From NCBI GenBank assembly GCA_003550325.1, contig QKWP01000359.1:248040-312039 (forward strand): a stretch of 64,000 nt of DNA. Reading direction: 5' to 3'. Origin of the DNA: Gigaspora rosea (lineage: Eukaryota; Glomeromycota; Glomeromycetes; Diversisporales; Gigasporaceae). The translations under genes and the position numbers were made by a program. Below are positions 11,968 to 23,851 of this stretch, piece after piece (position 1 is the stretch's first letter; the number at the start of each line of letters is the position of its first letter). The notes beneath the pieces are model-generated. The model did not search any database. It saw nothing but the letters and a program-made list of their open reading frames with translations, and was not told where the DNA came from.

Positions 11968-11982
11968 TACATTATATTCGCT

Positions 11983-12500
11983 TGGTTTTGATGCTGAAAT
12001 TTTGTTATGAAGGGATTTGGAATTTGGGACAATTTTACTATATTTGGGATTTGGGTGAGATTTTAAGAATTTATAGATTTGCCAACATGAATAGTTATTT
12101 ATCGGTTTCAGTCAATTTTTTCAAGGCTTGCATGTATCAAAGAATCATTATGAAATTCTTTAGTGAATATCAGGTTGATACAAGGGGTGATGAAAGCTTT
12201 TATTTAGTGGGGCGCATCTAATAAAAAAAGTTCATTCAATTCTGATCACTGGATCCTGAGATATTTAAGAAAATGAATTTCTAGTTTTTCAGCAAATTAA
12301 ATCAAAATCGGCAAAAGTCCATATCAGAGGTCCTATCTAAGTCTGGTCAAATGATCTACAATTTTGACCAGAATTGTACAGTAATTACGTAAAAATAAGT
12401 TTAGATTTTTAAGATTTAAATTTTTTAGTATCGAGTTTATTTATATTTCTGACTATTTCTAAATTACTGTGTTTTGATATTATTGTTGATTCTTGTATTG
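11983..12500. other. No supported gene
   Basis: Includes 'ttgggat/ttgggac' words at 12015-12060 like those at 15245-15290 and 46395-46430, and a small inverted repeat at about 12343-12385 (gtctggtcaaatgatct / ttgaccagaattg). Confidence 0.4.
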
Positions 12501-13504
12501 TCATTGAACATTAACGTCTAAATACTTTACTACAGCTAATTTCATATTGTCATTAACAGGTCCACGTAAGCAGATGCCAGGGATATTGAGCTTACGTGTG
12601 ATTATTATTGTTACACACCAATTTACACATTTAATTTTTAGTGTTATGATTTCGTCAGTTTGAATGTATTTGTGGGAAAATTTTTTAATTCTGTATAGGC
12701 AGTATTCACTTAAGTTGTACATTTGATTCTTGTGGTAAATAAGGCATAAGAATCCAAGATGCTTGAAAAGCTGGATGTTGTTTATTATGCAGGGTACATT
12801 TCCGATTGAAAAGAATAGTATTGTTTCGTCTTTGAAAATCGCATGCAACCACATATAATCTTTTGGAAATGTTACCCCTCGGTCTTTTTCCATATATACA
12901 TTTGTGCCTAATTCTTTTACTTGTTTTATGATTAAATTTTGTTCAGTTATTTCAAGGTATGATATGTAGGCGCTTGTATTCATAGATAAAATTTCATGGT
13001 TACATCCGATTATGTTTGAGAATATATTGAAAGGTCCCATTATGGAAGAAAAGATTCCATGTCGTAAAACATTTGGATAGTAATTTATTAAGGCTTTTAT
13101 TTTTGGTCGATGTTTATGTATAATTATTTTGGAAACATTTAATTCGCGTTTTTTCATATCTTTTTCAAGCATGGAAGTGAAGTTCGATACTTCTTCATGG
13201 CTGGGTATGATAACGTTGCTCAGATTAAGATCCAAACGACAATTAGATTCTGTAAACGTGTAGGTCCAATTACGATATCAAATTTATTATTTGTGTATTG
13301 AAAATCATTGTAGAGATACTTATAATAAAATGCGTGTTCTTTATTAATAAACATAATAAATGAAAATTGGTCTTTAAATGAGCGAAAGATACCGAATATA
13401 ATGATAAAAAGTATGTTATCATTATAAAATTTCAAATACCATCCTTCAAAATATTGTTCTTTTGTATTTGGATGGTATTTTGCTAATTTATGAAATTTAT
13501 TCAT
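12501..13504 (-). pseudogene. Tocopherol-cyclase-like protein gene, single frameshift
   Basis: Two overlapping minus-strand frames form one protein of about 335 residues. Frame 1 (ATG at 13504) carries HPNTKEQYFEGWYLKFYN and then a hydrophobic strand. The second frame, to a stop at 12501, carries GPFNIFSNIIGCNHEILSM and YMEKDRGVTFPKDYMWLHA. EGWY(F/L)K, GPF...C.HE.LSM and EKxxGxxFPxxYxWLxA are hallmarks I associate with the tocopherol cyclase/TocC-like family (PF14249), whose bacterial members have a similar length. The frame changes near 13250, where one T appears to be missing within 'cgtttacagaatct'. The second frame also reads through there as FTESNCRLDLNLSNV. No intron signal explains the jump, so it is either a one-base deletion or a sequence error. 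No introns are visible elsewhere, and bacterial origin by transfer is possible. Confidence 0.65.
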
Positions 13505-13918
13505 TTTTAGATTCCAACCACATTTATAGTGATAGTGCTAAATATTAGAAGGAATTCTTTTGTTATTTACGATATTGGACCCTGGTTTCATGGTCATTTA
13601 TTGTAAGTTGTATCTATGCTATCAAATGTATGAGCTTTCTGATAGCAAATCCAGCGTATATCTATTGGATAAACTTCAATTTGATTTATTAATTGAATTC
13701 ATTAATATAAATACAGAACCTTATAAAAAAACACACTAGCAATTGAAATTTTCTATTGCTCAAATAATTAAGTTAAGGCTTAAAATTCAATCATAATTTT
13801 AATTAATACCTTAATGAACATGTCTTTAAATTAATAAAATTTGAATCAGAATTTCTATTAAATCAGAACAAAATTTTATCCATTGAGCTATTAGAATTTG
13901 ACTTAAGTCTTATTTTTA

Positions 13919-14041
13919 GTACTCTGCAAAATCAAATCAAAATTTGAATTTGAATCAAATATTTTCAAATATTTATCAAATTTTTAAAAAATTTGTAAAT
14001 ATTTGATTCAAATTCAAATTTGATTTGATTTTGCAGAGCAC
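13919..14041. mobile_element. TA-flanked hairpin MITE, 123 bp
   Basis: Nearly perfect palindrome with ends GTRCTCTGCAAAATCAAATC and the complement, a central 'tttttaaaaaa' turn, and TA on both sides (13917-13918, 14042-14043). Confidence 0.75.
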
Positions 14042-14043
14042 TA

Positions 14044-15230
14044 GACTTCAGTCATTTAAAGAAAATTTAAAATAAATTCAAGGATATCTTATATGGACTT
14101 AATAGTGGCGGTTAAGACTCTTACTTAATAAATCTTAGAAAATCTTTGTGTATAGAATTCCAAATTAAATCAATATTAAGGTCGAATAAATTAGCCACTT
14201 GGAAATGCTCTAGAATGTTTAAATAATTCTCAAGTAATTTCATCGAGTATTCAGGTAATAACTTTTTATGTGAATTAATTTATAAAAATATTAATAATAT
14301 CAAGTTAAAAAAAATCATCCATGTAGGCTGACATCTCTGATGATAATTAGGAAATGGATATCAAAGCTCACTTTTAAATGTGGAGCCTTCGCAAGTAAGA
14401 AATTCTTGATATAAAATCGTGAAATACGTAAAATATTATATTTTATTACTAAATAAGTAAATACGCATTTACAAAGAAATATATTAATATTCAAATCAAA
14501 AGCAAACCAAATTCAATAATAGTTGTTGATGAATCAATGATCAAGAAACAGGTAAATGAAAAAAAATCCTAATGCAAAAGAGTGGAACAGTTTATTTGTA
14601 AAAGGTGAAACAGTTAAAGCACGTGTATATAAGATTATATCGGTTATGGATGAGATGATTGCAGCACGACGCTCGGTCATGCTTGTTGTGCGTTTAGGGC
14701 AGAATGAAATTTCTGAGGGCAAAAAATCGATCTGAACAGATTAAAGGCTCTTCCAAAAGCCTATTGGGAAAACTTATTAACAATATCAAGGAAAAGTATT
14801 GGTCAGAAGATAATAATTATAAGTATACTGAGAAAAGTTTAAAAAACTAGAAGATAATATTTAGAACAAAATTTTAAAGTTCCAAACTTTGTATATGATA
14901 GCTAAAACTTTTTCTGGCATTCTGAACTTTATAGAATAATATGTTGTTACAACTTTTTTTATTGAATATGATTGGTTCAAAATCAAATATTTGAAAAATT
15001 ATCAAGATTGGCCTTTTAAGAGGTACCCATTCGATTACGTAATGAATAATTAATATAAGTCCAGAAATCATAACTATTCTTCAAGAGTTAAACTAATTTA
15101 ATTCATTAATACAAGAAATTCTCTGAAAATTTTTACAAAAGTCAGAGAATAAAACTATCATTGAGAATTTTTTGTATATCTAAAGTTTTAGATACTTGAC
15201 TAATGTTAAATTTCTTTATATGACTATTTG
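14044..15230. other. No supported gene
   Basis: AT-rich sequence with only short ORFs lacking recognisable motifs on either strand. No clear repeats. Confidence 0.4.
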
Positions 15231-15310
15231 CTGGCAAAACTATTGGGACTTGGGATGGATTTTATTATATTTGGGATGGGAATGGGATTTTTAAATTTTT
15301 AGTTTTGCCA
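15231..15310. repeat. Small inverted-repeat element
   Basis: Ends TGGCAAAACTA and TAGTTTTGCCA are inverted copies. The interior repeats 'tttgggatgg', similar to sequence at 12015-12060. Confidence 0.45.
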
Positions 15311-15438
15311 ACATGTATATATATGACCGTCAATATAAATAAGCCAAAAATGACATTTTAAAAAATTAATACCTTAACTTCACAGCTCATATCTCGATGA
15401 ATTTTAAGCCTATCTTAATGATAAATGAACAATTAGCA

Positions 15439-15530
15439 GTAACTCTAGTCAAATTCGCAGATCATTTGGCCTGGTTTGAAATTATTTGACTTCAAAGCTG
15501 GCCAAATGATCTGCAAATTTGACCAGAGTT
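15439..15530. repeat. Inverted repeat (hairpin)
   Basis: Arms GTAACTCTAGTCAAATTCGC and its near-complement at 15498-15530 share 'agatcatttggcc' / 'ggccaaatgatct'. A related word pair occurs near 12343-12385. Confidence 0.55.
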
Positions 15531-15985
15531 ACAGCTCATGGGTTTTTCTATTTACAAATCGGCTAGATTTTTATGAAGAAATTCAATATTATAAATAATA
15601 AGCATCCTAATAATCCTACACACAATAATGATAGCGGTGTCAAAGATGCAGGCCTACCGAATAATTGATTGTGGGTGCAATTATTTTCTTCAATTAATTC
15701 GATCTGGCACGTGATGGGCCAGGATCGGGTGATCTAATACGTTTGGGTGAATAAAGTGCAGTGATGTTAAATGACCTGGTCATTTGAAAAATTTTTAAAT
15801 GACCTCAAATGACCCTGAAATGACCGGTCATTATAGGTCATTTGAATTTTGGGTCATTTGCAAATGACTCTTGACCAAATGACCATGGTCATTTGGGTTA
15901 TTAGTAGTGATATGGTAGTCAAAATCCGCGTAAACTTGATGATTGACATATAATCGCCCGTTAACGTGCACGTCTACGAGGCATC

Positions 15986-16291
15986 CACTTATTTGCGTGG
16001 GTAATACAAACTCCTGGAGAGGAAATAGCCAATTGGAGAGTGCGAAATTTGACTATTCCAAATCAGCCAAACGAAGAATCCGAACACGTGCAAAAGAAGA
16101 AAAAAGCGAAAACTAATATTTAAATCGAATTGGTGCAAATGACGGGAATGAAATTTTACATATTGTAAGCATCACTCTAACCCTATAGTCTCTAACCTTA
16201 AGACCTAACCCTAAATTTTTATCTCACGCGCTTAGTTTATTTACAAAACCGAATATCCTTTTTTGGTTTGTATTACCCACGCAAATAAGTG
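15986..16291. mobile_element. Nested MITE with 25-bp inverted repeats
   Basis: Arms CACTTATTTGCGTGGGTAAT and the exact complement ATTACCCACGCAAATAAGTG, continuing as ACAAA/TTTGT. No clear target duplication was found. The interior contains 'taaccctatagtctctaacc'. Confidence 0.7.
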
Positions 16292-16385
16292 AAATGTGTC
16301 AATGTGTTGGGCTTAGTAGTGTTAGAAAGCACGTTAATGTGCTAGGTAATACGTTAACGTATCATATATTAAATTCAAATGCATA

Positions 16386-16567
16386 TGTCGTGCCCTAAAT
16401 GCAAATCGGCCCAGTTGTTAATCTGGCCAAATTAAAAATTAATTTAGCCCGGATATTAGGGTTAGGTTAGGGTTAGATTAGACCAGATTTTTATTTTGGC
16501 TGTAAATATTGACATTGAGCTGTCCCAATTGACAACTGGGCCAGATTTGCATTTGGGGCACAACACA
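16386..16567. mobile_element. Nested TA-flanked MITE with telomere-like core
   Basis: About 40-bp inverted repeats (TGTCGTGCCCTAAATGCAAA against the complement of TGTGTTGTGCCCCAAATGCA) are bordered by TA (16384-16385, 16568-16569). The centre holds 'ttagggttaggttagggtta', a degenerate fungal telomere-type run. Confidence 0.75.
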
Positions 16568-17189
16568 TATAAACGAATGAATTTGACTTCAAACGGGAAG
16601 TTTTTATTAATTTAATTTTATTAATTAATTAAAAATCTTTTTTTGCTGTAAATTTGCACAATACCTGATACGTATCATAAACCTCATTATGTATGTATGT
16701 TGTGAGAGGCTAAATGAACCCTCCATGTAAGTATCGCAACTATACACTAGTAAGACTAACTAAAATCAACTAAACTACTCTAACAATGGCTCTAGATTAT
16801 GTCACGAGGCTTTAATACGAGGTCACGGGATTAAAATCGATGGTCTTAACGTATGTGATCACTGAGTTTCTGAAACCAATCACGGCAATTTAGCACAGGA
16901 CAACCTGGCTTTTGCTTAAAGTAAATATTACTTTCGAGAATTGGAGTAAATGGACTTAAAAGATTATAAATTGATCAAATCTTAGTGTGAGTATTAAATA
17001 TTTAATATTTTGAATTATTGTTGACTTTGAATTTCATAATTTAATCAAGTTTTAATTAATTGTTATTTCTACCAATAAAATTCAAATGACACAATAGGTC
17101 ATTTCATTCTTGAAATGACCCAATGACCGGTCATTGGTCATTTGAGTCATCTGGGTCATTTCAGGTCATTTAACATTACTGATAAAGTG

Positions 17190-18058
17190 TGACACTATAT
17201 CGGAAAGTTACAATACAAATAGAGCTTATTATTAATCGTTGTCAATTTGTAGTCAAACGAAGTCAGATGTAATATGACATATAAATAAAAAAAATTTTCG
17301 AATATTAAATGAAATACTTAATTTATATTTTGTTATATATACATGGGTGCCTAAATTGTTGATCTTAATAAAAAGTAATTACGGCATTTAGGCAGCTGAA
17401 ATTAGTCTTATCTCCTAACTATTTGTATTCCTAAAAATCTTATAATTAGGATTAGGGTTAGTGTTAGGAAAAATTGCTTGAGGAACCTTAGTAAAATTTT
17501 GATATACGAGAGGGAGTAACGCTGATTTCCATTTTTTTTATTTAAAAATTAGTTTCTAAAAATAACTAAAACTAGTACGTATTAAATCCATTTCCATTTT
17601 CATTAATTAATACAGGGCCAATTAAACTATTGAATATGAAGTAACCTTGAGGTGGATAACATTGAAGGTAGTAAGGGTTGGGATTGTTAGGCGCAGACGG
17701 TTAGGTCAGTAAAATGTTAAATCAATTGAATTATATCGCATGACTATATAAATAGGTCAATTTTCTGTATTGTATTTGGCTTTTAAAAAAATAATTTTAG
17801 TCACGTTTTTCAACGGAAACAATAAAAAATATTTTAGAAAGTCGCAGACTTCTAGACAAGAATAGTCCAATAAATTCAATTAAAGCTCACTTCGTAAATT
17901 TGTATATTTTGAGATGTTTATTAGTTTTTTCCCTCAACATTCTAATATACAAAAGTAAAATTGATTTGTAAATTTTTTATTTCCTAAATTTATAAATTAC
18001 CAGTACCAAATAAACAAACAGACATGAATAGATGACTAACCAAAGGGACTGAAAATAC
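17190..18058. other. No supported gene; one degenerate MITE core
   Basis: At 17770-17842 'gtattgtatttggctttt...agtcacgtttttc...aacggaaacaat' resembles the inner part of the 21236-21386 MITE, a diverged third family member without ends. The rest shows no coding signal. Confidence 0.4.
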
Positions 18059-18171
18059 GGATTTTAATTTGACACCCAGAGTCAGGTATTTATTTACATA
18101 TATAAACAATATCAAATTTGTCACATATTTATATATGTAATACCTGACTCGGGGGTGTCAAATTAAAATCC
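18059..18171. mobile_element. Hairpin MITE, about 113 bp
   Basis: Arms GGATTTTAATTTGACACCC and GGGTGTCAAATTAAAATCC pair perfectly and extend through 'gagtcaggtatt'. It lies about 80 bp upstream of the 18253 gene, in its putative promoter. Confidence 0.7.
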
Positions 18172-18252
18172 AGAGCTAATATTTGGCAGCATATATATTA
18201 ATTTAAACGGTAGTAAATTTTCTTTACCCTTTATCCAATTTTTATTAAAAAA

Positions 18253-18597
18253 ATGACCACCAATATTGAAGCTTTTCGCAAAATTTTAGAAACTCTTGCT
18301 ACCTATGATGAAGAATCGAAAAAGGATTTTTTCTCAAATTTTGGTGTTCATTACTCAATCCCTGAATCTTTTTCTCAAATGTTTGGCTTTGCTTTTTCCG
18401 AAGAGGATATCAGTAAAGCAATTGAACATCTTCAAAATGAAAAGGAAACATTTAATGAAACTAATAGAGAAATTACCTCCAATGAAAATGAAAGAAAATT
18501 GTTATGTTCATATACTATGTTAACCAATTTTTTTTACGATTATGGAAAGTTAGAGTGTGTATTTGTCTCATATATCTCATTTCTTGAATTCCTTTAA
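18253..18597 (+). CDS. Small hypothetical protein, 114 residues
   Basis: The ATG at 18253 follows an A-rich context (aaaaaaatg). The protein is charged and helical in composition, with motifs EAFRKILETLATYDEESKKD and FGVHYSIPESFSQMFGFAF, then a polar linker and a C-terminal hydrophobic tail. No known domain is recognised. The tail after residue 97 is of a different character (VFVSYISFLEFL). The coding exon may actually end near 18550 at a GT with the rest being intron, but no convincing downstream exon was found. A perfect palindrome, CCGTATTTAAAAATACGG, lies at 18624-18641. Confidence 0.45.
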   Translation: MTTNIEAFRKILETLATYDEESKKDFFSNFGVHYSIPESFSQMFGFAFSEEDISKAIEHLQNEKETFNETNREITSNENERKLLCSYTMLTNFFYDYGKLECVFVSYISFLEFL

Positions 18598-19091
18598 ATT
18601 TCCCTAGCAAAATCCTCCAAACTCCGTATTTAAAAATACGGATGAAATCCTTCAGTGGATATAGTAAATACCTTTCATCTTTTTATTAACTAATAGTATT
18701 CAAGATATCTTTTAAATATTTGTTCCTCGCATTTTATTGCATTGATAATTCCTAATTAATGCAAAGAATTAAAAAATTCAACTTTAATTTTCGTTAATTT
18801 TTTCAACTATTTTTAATTATATAGCTTTTTTTTCACCTGTATGAAATAAAAAAAAAGTTTTAAAATAATGTGTAAAAATTATTTCATATTTATTTTACTT
18901 CATTTCTTTTCAAAAATTAACCGAAATGATGCGTAACGATGTCCCAACCTAATTTGTATAATGGGTTGGCTTATACTATATTTAATTTTGCTAAAATTAT
19001 ATTTTAATCTTGCTTGAATTATGCTTAATTTTTGGTTGAATTTCTATTTTAATTTTACCTAACATTATTTTTTTAATTTTGGCTGAACCAT

Positions 19092-19096
<5 letters not shown>

Positions 19097-19155
<59 letters not shown>
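19097..19155. repeat. 59-base A homopolymer
   Basis: Uninterrupted A run followed by a short twofold repeat ('gagatacaaaccgaaaatttagta' and 'gaggtacaaaaggaaaattcagta'). It could be a retroposon tail or an assembly-prone homopolymer. No element body was recognised beside it. Confidence 0.8.
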
Positions 19156-19158
<3 letters not shown>

Positions 19159-19249
19159 CCCCGAGATACAAACCGAAAATTTAGTAAACTAAAAATAACC
19201 GAGGTACAAAAGGAAAATTCAGTAGGTAGAGCTGTAAGCTGGCCAGCTT

Positions 19250-19777
19250 TTGGGATAATTTACTTGACAATAGTAACTTACAATTGTAAGTTACATACCT
19301 TTCATGTAAGCTGACCAAATTATAAAAAGTTGGCCGGCATTAAGGCAAAAAGATTTATAGTTGAGTTATAAGAGTAAAGTGCTATTATATATAGGATCAT
19401 TTAATGGAAAAAAGATTTTTTTTTTTTTTTTTTTGTATTTTAATTAATAGCACATCAAAAAAAGTATTGGAATGATGGGATTTTTGTAAGATCATAAGAC
19501 ATTATGAAGGTTTGCAAAAAGGGTAATTCAACAAAGGATTTATTAAAATAATATGTATTATTTTTTTGAAAAATTGTAAAGTATATTTATAGCATAATAA
19601 AAGAGAGCAAGAAATATAATGATAAATGCGGTGTACAAGGTTAATTTTAACCTCTAACGTTATGTTTGTGAGTCGATTAAGAGAAACCTACGTTAACAGA
19701 ATTCGCTTGAAAAAAAAATCTTCAAAATTATTATTTAGAATCGTATTGTTAGTCCCATCTCTAGGTCTAGGAACATT
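19250..19777. other. No supported gene
   Basis: Contains a 20-bp palindrome TAACTTACAATTGTAAGTTA at 19274-19293 and a T run near 19410-19432. Short ORFs have no motif. Confidence 0.4.
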
Positions 19778-19960
19778 AGGGGTGTTCAATAAACTATCCT
19801 TATTCATAAGCTTAAATAATAAATGATTTTATCAACGAATTGATCGGTGTTAAATGATTTTGGTCGTATTCTAAAAGATTGATTTGATGGATCTTTCCAG
19901 TGAACGCCACTCGTGCTCTGAAGTGCCATTGACTATGTAATTAGTCAATTGAACACCCTA
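19778..19960. mobile_element. Probable MITE, about 183 bp
   Basis: Ends TAGGGGTGTTCAAT and ATTGAACACCCTA are inverted copies. The target duplication is unclear. Confidence 0.5.
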
Positions 19961-20400
19961 TATGGACATGCATATGCATCCCCTTGTGCTCCAATCTAAA
20001 TTGAGGCCAACTTTTGCTATTAATCAATTAGCTAACTAATTGATTAATTAATTTTGTCAATTAGTTGGAATTAATGTTGAATAGCTTATTCAATCACAAT
20101 GATTAAAAAATTCCTTATATCTACCAACAAACAAATAAGAGGAATTGCGCAATTTCCCATTCTACACGAAAAAAGGATTATTTACCATAACTAATCTTGA
20201 AGACTTCAGAACGCAATGGTTGAGTTCGAAACATATTTAACTATAAAACTAGATTGGTCTTTGAGGTTTTAAAATAATCAAAAACTACCTTTCAAATTTG
20301 CTTTATATGTCTACTTTAAACAAGCTCTGCCATTTATATCTAACATAAAGAGGAAATTTTCAGAAAAAAAAAAAAGATAAAATAATCACAAAATTGGATA

Positions 20401-21097
20401 AGCATAGCAGAAACTCGTATCCGATAGATTCCGAAAGTGATGTTACACAAATTATTTATATGGACAATTGAAAATCTGATATATGATTGTAGTCTAAAAC
20501 CCGGCATTTTCACGATCCATTTACCTATAATAAGTTAAACTTAAGGTACACATGTTGATAAGTAAAATTTCTTCGTTTTGAGTATCTTTAGCAGCAAATC
20601 TTTTCCAATCATTTTCAATCGCTTTCCCCAGAGAGTTTTCATAAGAACAAAGGTAGGGCGTTTGATAATTGGTAGTGTTTATTGAGTTTCTACTACGTTT
20701 AAATTATGAAGCCAAGCAATAGATTTATAAATTGTTAAACCGTGAGTGTTATACTAACATAAAAGTTTATACATTTATTAAACAGGCTACGCACTATAAA
20801 TACTTTAACACGATTTATTTTACCCGAGCTACGACACACATACATATTATATATCCAACTACCTCTAATATCAGATATGTAGTATAATAAATCTAATAGT
20901 CGAAAAATATAATAAAATTACTTTAGTATTAAAAATGCTTTACTTTATTAATAATAAATTCATTTTTTCGCGTAATTCGCGTATCGAAAGAATTTTTAAT
21001 TGATTTGGTTGGTCAATAATCACGTTTGATCAATTAGCCAATCACACAAATGTTATAACCCGTGATTTTCTGTCAAAATACGAGTTTCTGCTATGCT
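20401..21097. mobile_element. Element with exact 9-bp target duplication, copy A
   Basis: Ends AGCATAGCAGAAACTCGTAT and the complement ATACGAGTTTCTGCTATGCT. The target duplication AATTGGATA is identical at 20392-20400 and 21098-21106. Nine-base duplications are typical of Mutator-like (MULE) elements, but 8 bp cannot be excluded. The 697-bp interior matches 51297-52073 at high identity along its length and has no transposase. Confidence 0.8.
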
Positions 21098-21235
21098 AAT
21101 TGGATAAGGGTATGCAAGTTACATACCTTACTGTTACCTTATTATTGAACAATTAAAAAAAAATTTAATAACGGATAATCTTGAAATGGTTTAGTTCGAC
21201 TAAGGAGGGAATTAATTGTTCGAAGAACATTGTTA

Positions 21236-21386
21236 GAGTGTCCAGAATTCTACGGTGCATAATTCTGCTCGCTCTAAAAATATTTTTTTTTGTATTGTAT
21301 TTGGTTTAAAAAATGGTTAAAGTCACGTTTATCTTACGGAGACAATGCAAAAAATATTTTTAGAACGAACAGAATTATGCACCGCA
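21236..21386. mobile_element. Short MITE, family copy 2, truncated
   Basis: The left end GAGTGTCCAGAATTCTACGG, with TA at 21234-21235, matches 11540. The core lies in the opposite orientation to copy 1, and the right inverted repeat stops at 'gcaccgca', about 16 bp short of the expected end. Confidence 0.7.
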
Positions 21387-21589
21387 TATGGTTGGAAAAT
21401 TACCCGTAATTTTACGAAATTTTACGTAAGTTTGTGTAAGTCTCTGAAATCAAAATCACATAATTTTTATCATGTAAATAATCTTGGCAAAAGTTTTTAT
21501 AAAGCTGGAATTAAGAATAAATATAAATTACATTTCCGAACATAATGCTGGATATCTATTAGTGCTTCCAAAACTTTTATAATGCCGGG

Positions 21590-21840
21590 TCACTCCATAT
21601 GGAGCAGCCCGGGTTTAAAAAAGCTCTGCTCCGGGTCACTCCATATGGAGCAACCTGGAGCACAACCCGGAGTACAACCCGGAGTATTAATTTGAAGTAT
21701 AACCCGGGTTGGGTTGGAGTAAGGCTTGCTCTAACTAATTTTAACCCAACCCACTCCATTAGCACCCTACCCATGGTTACGTCTAACAACTTTAGTATAT
21801 ACTAATAATTTATCCGGGTAACCCGGATATTGTAATTTTT
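21590..21840. repeat. GC-richer block of 'aacccgg' repeats
   Basis: A direct repeat of 'ccgggtcactccatatggagca' occurs at 21593 and 21633, followed by tandem 'aacccggagt' units and inverted 'aacccgggttgggtt' / 'aacccaaccc' words. Probably a transposon fragment. ORFs through it are repeat-driven. Confidence 0.5.
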
Positions 21841-22114
21841 TCTTGTGTATAATCACAAAAATTTTAGCATCAGCTGAGGAAATCATACTGTAAAAGTTTA
21901 ATCTTCTTTACAACCCACAGTAATATATACTAAGAATCTATAGTTAACTATCAGTTTTTCAATAAACTTTGCAGATCTCATTTCTACGTACAGTATAATG
22001 AACATGATTTTAAAAATCTATTTAAACCTAAAATTGAAATAATAAATTCTATTTTTGGCTAAAAACCAAATAACGGTACAAAAAAAATATATAAAAATCT
22101 TGTCGCTCAATTTG

Positions 22115-22273
22115 ATGATTACAAATACAGTTCTAATGGAACTGTTTGCAATTTGGTCATTCATACTTTTAGCATTAGCTGTTTTTCTTTTATTAATCTT
22201 TTTAGTTATTAAATATCCTAAGTATATACCCGTCGTTGACAATGAAGTTGAATTGAATTCTTTGCAGGAATGA
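22115..22273 (+). CDS. Possible small membrane protein or exon
   Basis: From ATG 22115 the frame gives 52 residues with one strong hydrophobic segment (FAIWSFILLALAVFLLLIFLVI), followed by a short polar tail. The frame is open upstream to a TTG at 22055. No family is recognised, and it could be the last exon of an unrecognised gene. Support is weak. Confidence 0.25.
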   Translation: MITNTVLMELFAIWSFILLALAVFLLLIFLVIKYPKYIPVVDNEVELNSLQE

Positions 22274-23351
22274 ACTTTAATACTAAACAATTTCTACAAG
22301 CAAGTAATTTCAAAATTAATATCGAAAAGTAATACAAATAAATTCTTTAGTTTAATATGCCAAACGTAATTAGCACCAATCTTTCAGCATAGTTGGACAT
22401 TTTCAATAATGGGATATTTCTTCTTTAATTGGGTGAAGTTAATATGTCAATTTTTTACAAAGGAAATTTCTTAGAAATCATCACTTCAAGATACTATTAT
22501 TAATGCCTTAAAAAGGTGATTTACTTCTTTTATTAGAACGAACGCTAAAAGAAAATGTTTATAATTTTTAATTTATTTTTGGTAGGTTCCCTAAATAAAG
22601 CTCTTCAGCTTTTGAAGCGTCTTTTTTAACACAGATATCTTGAAAGTAGAAAGGGCATCTTCTTTGAATTGTGAATTACTATTTGTAGATCATTACTTCA
22701 AGGTAGAAATGTGAACAGTTTATTGTGAAACTGACTAAAGCTTTGTTATAATTTTTTACTAGCTATAGTTTCGGATTACATCTTTACTTAAAAGGAATGT
22801 AACAATATATTTATTAAAATCAAAAGAATAACTTAAATGAACACTTTACACGTGTATCTACTCCCCCCGAATGGAGCTCTATTGTATCAGGAATATTCCA
22901 GATGGTATCAAAGATAATTAATCTATTATGAACGTGAAATATAATAAATTTAACCTCCATAATTGTCAAACTTCTTTATAATCACACTTTTTCGTATTCC
23001 AAGTGAATGATTATAGAGGTGTTTGACTGTAATTCCTATAATTACATATAAAGATCTGAAGTAAAGAATCCATCTTATTAATACTGTATATTAACTCAAT
23101 ACATATCAACCGTATAGTCTCGAAATAAGGCGTTATTTCGAATTTAGGCCCGAATTAAGCTTAATTTAGGCCAAAATTCTACGGAGCAAAAAATGTAACG
23201 CTTATATCAAACTAATTTGTCTACCAAGGTGTTATAAAGTGGAACTATCTGTTGAGTTATCATGATGTTATTTCACGAAAGAATTGTTAGGATAGATTAT
23301 AAAAATTTACATTAAGACATATGCCACATCAACATAATTAATTATTTTTAA
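22274..23351. other. No supported gene
   Basis: AT-rich with no recognisable ORF or clear repeat. A GC-richer phrase 'ctccccccgaatggagctc' occurs near 22861. Confidence 0.4.
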
Positions 23352-23851
23352 CATATCAGCGGATCGGCATAATTGGGCCTTTTTTCAATAAACTGTTACA
23401 CGAAAATTTGCTCCTAAGTGACGTTAAAAAACTAACAAATGAAGCACTTGTTACAACTAACGAAAGGGCTTCTTCGACGTCTAGACAAGTTAAAAAACCA
23501 AAAAAATCCAATAAAAGAGCTATGCTAAGCTGTAGAAAGAAGTACTTTTACCGTTTGTTGAAATACTCGGGTGTTTTAGGATGGGTTGGGCATTGTAAGA
23601 TGGGTTGGTAACTATCAAGGGTAAAATTCGGATGCCACTTTTCAAAAAAATGGCCTTTTTAATCTACTTTTGGCTTATAATTAAATACATGAATTTCATA
23701 ATGTTCTACGTACTTAATTATAAATGCAAAGCTGGTTAAAAAGGCCGTTTTTGTGAAAATTCGCTCTATAATAAATTTTCGAGCAAAATTTTTTTGATAA
23801 TCCTCGATCATGATTGGTCGATTTACCCAACTATGCCGATCCGCTGATATG
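23352..23851. mobile_element. Inverted-repeat element, 500 bp
   Basis: Ends CATATCAGCGGATCGGCATA and the complement at 23832-23851 match exactly. A similar 'attattt' motif lies outside each end but does not form a clean target duplication. An inner inverted repeat is visible at about 23628-23768 ('aaaaatggcctttttaa' and 'ttaaaaaggccgttttt'). Confidence 0.7.

Larger units (their letters stand above)
15759..17181. mobile_element. hAT-type element, 1423 bp, exact 8-bp target duplication, nested inserts
   Basis: The target duplication ATAAAGTG is exact at 15751-15758 and 17182-17189. Termini CAGTGATGTTAAATGACC and the complement of CAGTAATGTTAAATGACC match in 17 of 18 positions. Subterminal regions are packed with 'aaatgacc/ggtcattt' words in both orientations (15778-15900, 17095-17175). 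Two further inverted-repeat elements sit inside. There is no transposase, so it is a non-autonomous hAT derivative. Confidence 0.85.

Noticed and set aside
21577-21805. Overlapping ORFs on both strands
   Set aside because: Both run through 'aacccgg' tandem repeats, so the openness is repeat-driven.
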